Below, in pieces: positions 4,563 to 8,296 of a DNA stretch of 8,296 nucleotides. Under the pieces are notes generated by a model that had not been told where the DNA came from, made no database searches, and was given only the letters and a program-made list of their open reading frames with translations. Every line of letters starts with the position of its first letter. The first letter of the stretch is position 1. Made by a program: the position numbers and the translations under genes. Source of the stretch: Rhodobiaceae bacterium UBA7378 (GTDB lineage Bacteria; Pseudomonadota; Alphaproteobacteria; RS24); assembly GCA_002469805.1 (NCBI GenBank), contig DKNW01000109.1, positions 1 through 8,296 on the forward strand, in the 5' to 3' direction.

Positions 4563-6896
4563 ATGCGATATTTCCTTTTTGCAATTCCGGTTTTATTTGG
4601 CGTGCTTGTAACGCCTGCGCTGGCCTGCCGCTTGCCACCCGATATTTTGCTAACCCCCGCCAAGCCAATGCTCAATGCACTCGAAAGCGATCCAAAACCA
4701 TTTTTGCAAGCCATGGACACATTCGCCGCCGACCTAGAGGCCTGCTATGATGCCCCGCTTGAGCCGCTGGAACTTGCCCAAATCAGAAATGGCGCAGTCA
4801 AGGTGCGCGCGGGTATCGACGCAGTGCGGGCGGCAGCAGAAGCCCGCGTGCGCGGCAATGAGATCGATTTTGAGGGCTTGCTGTCCTCCGACCTCTGGCA
4901 AGACCTGGAAAGCCTGCGCGTGGCGGGTGCTTATGCGCAAGCATGGGGCAGCCTAGCCCAAGCCGCCCGCCAAGTTAGTGCCGAGATGAGGCATCAGGCG
5001 TTGGAAGATGCCATTGGCGAGATGCGCGCGCTAACACTGGAGTTTAGTCAGCCCGTGATTGTCCAGCGGTCGATGTATGGGCTGGCGACCGCGCAGATCG
5101 AAATTGGCAATGTGCCCACGGCGGTAGCGACGCTTGACCAGCTAAAAGCCTCTTTGAGCCGTGGTGGGCATGTGCCGCTCAAAACCGCTGTCGATGCATT
5201 TTATGCCGAGATCACGGCACCCGATTATACCCCGCCAGTTGTCGTGACATCTGCTGCCGCGGCTTCGGGATCGCAAAATTCGGGATCGCAAATTTCGGCT
5301 GACAACGTAGCCGGTGGAAGGCTGTTCGAAGGAAAAGTTGACCCGAAAATCATAAGCGCGGCCGAACAAGCACTTAACGCAGGACGATCCGCGGCTGAAA
5401 TTAGCGCGCTTCTCGCCCCCGCCTTTGCTGGCGAGCCGGCGATGATAACCGCGGCACTTAATGTGTTGGCGCGCGATAAAACCCTCATGGCCGCGGCGGA
5501 TTATCAGCCTGCTAGGGCGCTGCATATTATGGATAAGACGTTCACTTTAGGTCAGTTTGCCAGCGCGCGTGAGAGCTGGCGCGATATCAAACCCTATTAC
5601 ACGCTCTTGCCGCCAACGCTGAAACGGCGCGTTGATTATCAGCTTGGGGTCAGCTTGGTGAACCTCAATGCGCCGCGCCGTGCGCTTCCATTTTTACGCG
5701 CCGCGCATGCGGGGTATGACGGACGCGCGCAGAAAAACCAAGTCGACAAATTTATCGTGCTGGCGCGTTTGTCATCGGATGGCGATCCGGACGCGGACCT
5801 TCTGGCGCTGGCTCGTCGCTATGAGACGCTGCCTGAAATCACGCCCAAGCAACCCCTGACACTTGATCAGGTCATCGCTTTGCGCGCGCGTGTGGTGCTA
5901 GCGCGCGATGCCGCATCGCGAGGCCAATGGCGAACCGCCGATGAGCTGCTTTCTGGGTTTTTGCCGGATATGCCAGCCTATAAAATGATGACCGGCATGC
6001 GCGTTCGCTTGATCGCGCGGGGTGTTCGCCATGGTGAGGAAAGCGGTGAACCAGCCGCAAAGCGGCGAAAAACAGCGCGCGGCGGGCAGGTGCTTTATAG
6101 CCTATGGCGGCAAGCTAAGTGTCCACCGGGCTGCGTGCCGGGGGATGCGGTGGCGGTGCATCGCGCGGCAATCGATCTGGCGGTTAAAGGCCCGCTCGAT
6201 GCTGCATTTTTCGGTGAAGCCTATGGCGCGTTTCAGTCTGCCGGTGGCGATGTCAGTCGGCTTACACCTGTTGCGCTATCATATCTGGTTGGGCAGCGTG
6301 ATGCAGCCGGGTTGCTGAGCTTGCTGGAGCCCGCTGATGAAAGCGGCGCGGCGGCTGTTTTGGGTGTTTGGAAAAAATTTCTGCAAGACGAAGTTTTGGG
6401 GAAAGCCTCAACAAATATTCCAGACACAAACATCCCAGACATTGAGACCTATGGTTTTCTGCGCGACGGTTTGTCGGGCTTGCAGGGGCGGCCTGCGGCG
6501 GTGTTGCGCGAAGTGCTGGTGCAATTTAACCTCGCGCAAAATGCGCCCGATGAAGCTTTGCGCATAGCCGATCTGCTGGCGCAGGATTTTCCGCGCCGCC
6601 CGTCGGCTTGGTACTTGCGGGCTGAAGCCCTGCGTGCCAATGCCCGTGACGTTGAAGCGGCGCGTGCCCTATCCAGCCTGGCCCGGCGCACACCGGCCGA
6701 TGATCCTGTGGGCATGGGCGCGCGGGTTGGGTTGGCGGCTATCTTCACCGACCTCGACAAGAAGCCAACGGCGTGTGCCATGGTGGATAAAATATTTGCT
6801 CGTCCGCAGGCGGCGCAGAACTGGGCCAAGGCGGTTGAGGTTTTCCCGCTGCTGGTGCAATGGGAACGCGAGGCGCGCGGCTGCAAGTCCGGCTAA
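4563..6896 (+). CDS. Large exported TPR-like helical repeat protein
   Basis: This 777-residue protein begins with a Sec signal peptide (1-21, ending TPALA before Cys22). ALA-C suits signal peptidase I; the lipobox is poor, so a lipoprotein is less likely. The rest is mostly amphipathic helix with tetratricopeptide-like repeats, clearest at about 355-387 (YQLGVSLVNLNAPRRALPFL) and 655-720 (AQNAPDEALRIADLLAQDF, then SAWYLRAEALRA), and weaker at 122-200. A Ser/Gly/Gln linker at about 234-246 and a TNIPD doublet (617-626) come from 15-bp tandem repeats. A basic patch KRRK (500-503) precedes CPPGC (520-524). There are six Cys (22, 61, 520, 524, 738, 774), compatible with periplasmic disulfides. 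The gene starts 3 bases after the vWA stop, so it is the last member of the motor operon; TonB2-type operons also end in a TPR gene. A periplasmic scaffold role is inferred. I do not recognise a named family. Confidence 0.85.
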   Translation: MRYFLFAIPVLFGVLVTPALACRLPPDILLTPAKPMLNALESDPKPFLQAMDTFAADLEACYDAPLEPLELAQIRNGAVKVRAGIDAVRAAAEARVRGNEIDFEGLLSSDLWQDLESLRVAGAYAQAWGSLAQAARQVSAEMRHQALEDAIGEMRALTLEFSQPVIVQRSMYGLATAQIEIGNVPTAVATLDQLKASLSRGGHVPLKTAVDAFYAEITAPDYTPPVVVTSAAAASGSQNSGSQISADNVAGGRLFEGKVDPKIISAAEQALNAGRSAAEISALLAPAFAGEPAMITAALNVLARDKTLMAAADYQPARALHIMDKTFTLGQFASARESWRDIKPYYTLLPPTLKRRVDYQLGVSLVNLNAPRRALPFLRAAHAGYDGRAQKNQVDKFIVLARLSSDGDPDADLLALARRYETLPEITPKQPLTLDQVIALRARVVLARDAASRGQWRTADELLSGFLPDMPAYKMMTGMRVRLIARGVRHGEESGEPAAKRRKTARGGQVLYSLWRQAKCPPGCVPGDAVAVHRAAIDLAVKGPLDAAFFGEAYGAFQSAGGDVSRLTPVALSYLVGQRDAAGLLSLLEPADESGAAAVLGVWKKFLQDEVLGKASTNIPDTNIPDIETYGFLRDGLSGLQGRPAAVLREVLVQFNLAQNAPDEALRIADLLAQDFPRRPSAWYLRAEALRANARDVEAARALSSLARRTPADDPVGMGARVGLAAIFTDLDKKPTACAMVDKIFARPQAAQNWAKAVEVFPLLVQWEREARGCKSG
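5264..5298. repeat. 15-bp tandem repeat, about 2.3 copies, in the TPR-like gene
   Basis: TTCGGGATCGCAAAA (5264-5278) is followed directly by a copy with one change (5279-5293) and a partial third (5294-5298). It keeps the frame and encodes a SGSQN/SGSQI linker between helical segments of the exported protein. It is likely a recent slippage duplication in a tolerant linker. Confidence 0.8.
6411..6440. repeat. 15-bp tandem repeat, 2 copies, in the TPR-like gene
   Basis: Two adjacent 15-base units (6411-6425 and 6426-6440) differ at two positions and encode TNIPD twice. The frame is kept. This is the second in-frame 15-bp duplication in the same gene. Confidence 0.75.
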
Positions 6897-6903
6897 TGCC
6901 GGA
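6888..6903. terminator. Short hairpin across the overlapping convergent stop codons
   Basis: TCCGGC (6888-6893) and GCCGGA (6898-6903) form a perfect 6-bp stem around the loop TAAT, which contains parts of both stop codons. There is no T-run on either side, so it is not a standard intrinsic terminator. It may slow polymerase or protect 3' ends from both directions, or be chance, since the purH end codes for conserved residues. Confidence 0.35.
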
Positions 6904-8296
6904 AATGCCGCATGCCAGTAAACACCATGGCAAGCCCTGCTTCGTCTGCCGCGGCAATTACCTCATCATCGCGTATTGACCCACCCGGCTGGATAACCGC
7001 AGTAGCACCCGCTTCGGCCGCGCTGAGCAGGCCGTCGGCAAACGGGAAAAATGCATCCGATGCCACCACCGAATCCACGGCGAGCGGTGCCGACAGGTTT
7101 GCGGCGTTGGCAGCATCTTGCGATTTTCGCGCGGCGATGCGCGAACTGTCCAGCCGGCTCATTTGGCCTGCGCCAATGCCTACAGTCGCTGCGTCCTTGG
7201 CATAAATAATGGCATTTGATTTGACGTGTTTCGCTACCCGCCATGCGAATAGTAGATCGCGCATCTCATCAGAGGTGGGCGCGCGTTTGGTAACGGTTTT
7301 TAGCGTGTCTTCGCCAATCGATCCAGCGTCGCGGCTTTGGGCCAGAAAGCCTCCAGCCACGGTGCGAATGCTCAATCCATCGGCGTGTCGGTCTGGCAGA
7401 CCGCCGGTTACCAGTAAGCGCAAATTCTTCTTTGCAGCGATAATATCGCGCGCTGCTTGGTCGGCATCCGGGGCAATAATCACTTCGGTGAACAGGCCGG
7501 TAATCGCTTTGGCGGTAACCGCGTCGAGCGGGCGGTTCATGGCAATGATGCCGCCAAATGCCGAAACCGGATCGCAGGCGAGCGCTTTGGCGAAGGCTTC
7601 GGGCAGATTTGCGCCCAGCGCTACGCCGCACGGATTGGCGTGTTTGATGATAGCACATGCGGCACTGTCGTGCGGGCTAAACTCGGCCACCAGTTCAAAA
7701 GCGGCATCCGTGTCGTTGATATTATTGTAGGATAATTCTTTGCCCTGCAATTGCTGGGCAGTTGCGACGCCTGCCCGTGTCGGCCCACCAACGTAGAAAG
7801 CCGCATGCTGGTGCGGGTTCTCACCATAGCGCAACCCTTGCTGCAAATGCCCGCCAATCGCCCGAAATGCGGGTGTTTCAACGCCAAGCTGGGCTGCCAT
7901 CCAATTGGAAATCTCGGCGTCATAAGCCGCGGTGCGTGCGTAGGCTTTCTGGGCCAAGCGCTGGCGCAAAGCCAAATCCGTACCGTTTTCTGCCGTCAAG
8001 CTGTCAAGCACGGTGGCGTAGTCATCGGGATCAACAATCACGGTAACATCCGCGTGGTTTTTCGCTGCGGCACGGATCATGGCTGGTCCGCCAATGTCGA
8101 TATTTTCGATACACGCATCATAAGACCCGCCGCTTTTAACGGTTGCCTCAAACGGATATAGATTGACGACAAGAAGGTCGATTGCGCAAATGCCATGATC
8201 GCGCATCGCATCTGTGTGTCCGGTATTGTCCCGCACTGCCAGCAACCCGCCATGCACCATGGGGTGCAGTGTTTTAACTCGTCCATCCATCATTTC
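6893..8296 (-). CDS. purH: Bifunctional AICAR transformylase / IMP cyclohydrolase PurH (N-terminus cut by window edge)
   Basis: PurH catalyses the last two steps of purine synthesis: formyl transfer from 10-formyl-THF to AICAR, then ring closure of FAICAR to IMP, in the cytoplasm. About 467 of roughly 520-530 residues are present; the frame stays open to 8296, so the Met at 8293 is internal (it lies in the conserved MDGRVKTLHP). The cyclohydrolase domain shows the active-site Lys of RVKTLHP, the Tyr of NLYPF, the Asp of IDIGGPAM and the Lys of AAAKNH. The transformylase domain shows LSYNNINDTDAA, KHANPCGVA with the catalytic Lys (7643-7645) and His (7640-7642), FAWRVAKHVKSNAI, IGAGQMSR and the standard end MRHFRH. 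It is intact as far as seen. It runs against the motor operon, and its TAG (6893-6895) overlaps the TAA of the TPR gene. Confidence 0.97.
   Translation of the reverse strand, partial: EMMDGRVKTLHPMVHGGLLAVRDNTGHTDAMRDHGICAIDLLVVNLYPFEATVKSGGSYDACIENIDIGGPAMIRAAAKNHADVTVIVDPDDYATVLDSLTAENGTDLALRQRLAQKAYARTAAYDAEISNWMAAQLGVETPAFRAIGGHLQQGLRYGENPHQHAAFYVGGPTRAGVATAQQLQGKELSYNNINDTDAAFELVAEFSPHDSAACAIIKHANPCGVALGANLPEAFAKALACDPVSAFGGIIAMNRPLDAVTAKAITGLFTEVIIAPDADQAARDIIAAKKNLRLLVTGGLPDRHADGLSIRTVAGGFLAQSRDAGSIGEDTLKTVTKRAPTSDEMRDLLFAWRVAKHVKSNAIIYAKDAATVGIGAGQMSRLDSSRIAARKSQDAANAANLSAPLAVDSVVASDAFFPFADGLLSAAEAGATAVIQPGGSIRDDEVIAAADEAGLAMVFTGMRHFRH

Noticed and set aside
7209..7730. 173-codon open frame on the + strand
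   Set aside because: It is antisense to the conserved PurH transformylase domain.

Overview
The window is ordinary, densely packed bacterial chromosome. The exonuclease III tail, the acyl-CoA dehydrogenase and PurH read like alphaproteobacterial proteins, and the sequence is moderately GC-rich with short gaps and coupled starts. The affiliation is judged from protein style only. I see no mobile element, tRNA, rRNA or CRISPR array. No stretch over about 160 bases lacks a gene.

Layout: (1) 1-410, + strand, 3' half of xthA (exonuclease III), cut by the window edge. (2) 411-568, a leader with an exact 13-bp tandem repeat. (3) 569-1720, + strand, an acyl-CoA dehydrogenase whose catalytic Glu sits where it does in long-chain and isovaleryl-CoA dehydrogenases. 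(4) 1776-6896, + strand, five tightly spaced genes: an ExbB/TolQ-family protein with its own signal peptide, two ExbD/TolR-family proteins in tandem, a membrane-anchored von Willebrand factor A (vWA) protein, and a 777-residue exported TPR-like protein. (5) 6893-8296, - strand, purH (bifunctional IMP biosynthesis), cut by the right edge and convergent with the operon; the two stop codons overlap.

The part worth attention is the five-gene operon. Its order resembles Ton/Tol energy-transduction operons: stator ExbB, rotor ExbD, then an energy-transducing protein. It is close in layout to TonB2-type operons that end in a TPR gene. Here the gene in the TonB/TolA slot has a TonB/TolA-like anchor, including a Ser-x-x-x-His pair in its transmembrane helix, but a periplasmic vWA domain with a near-complete MIDAS metal site instead of a TonB or TolA C-terminal domain. 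The second ExbD carries Asn where the first carries the conserved proton-path Asp. My reading is a proton-motive-force-driven ExbB-ExbD-ExbD' motor that pulls or switches a periplasmic metal-dependent adhesion-type domain, with the TPR protein as its periplasmic partner. Architecture and residues are read directly; the function is inference, and the substrate is unknown.
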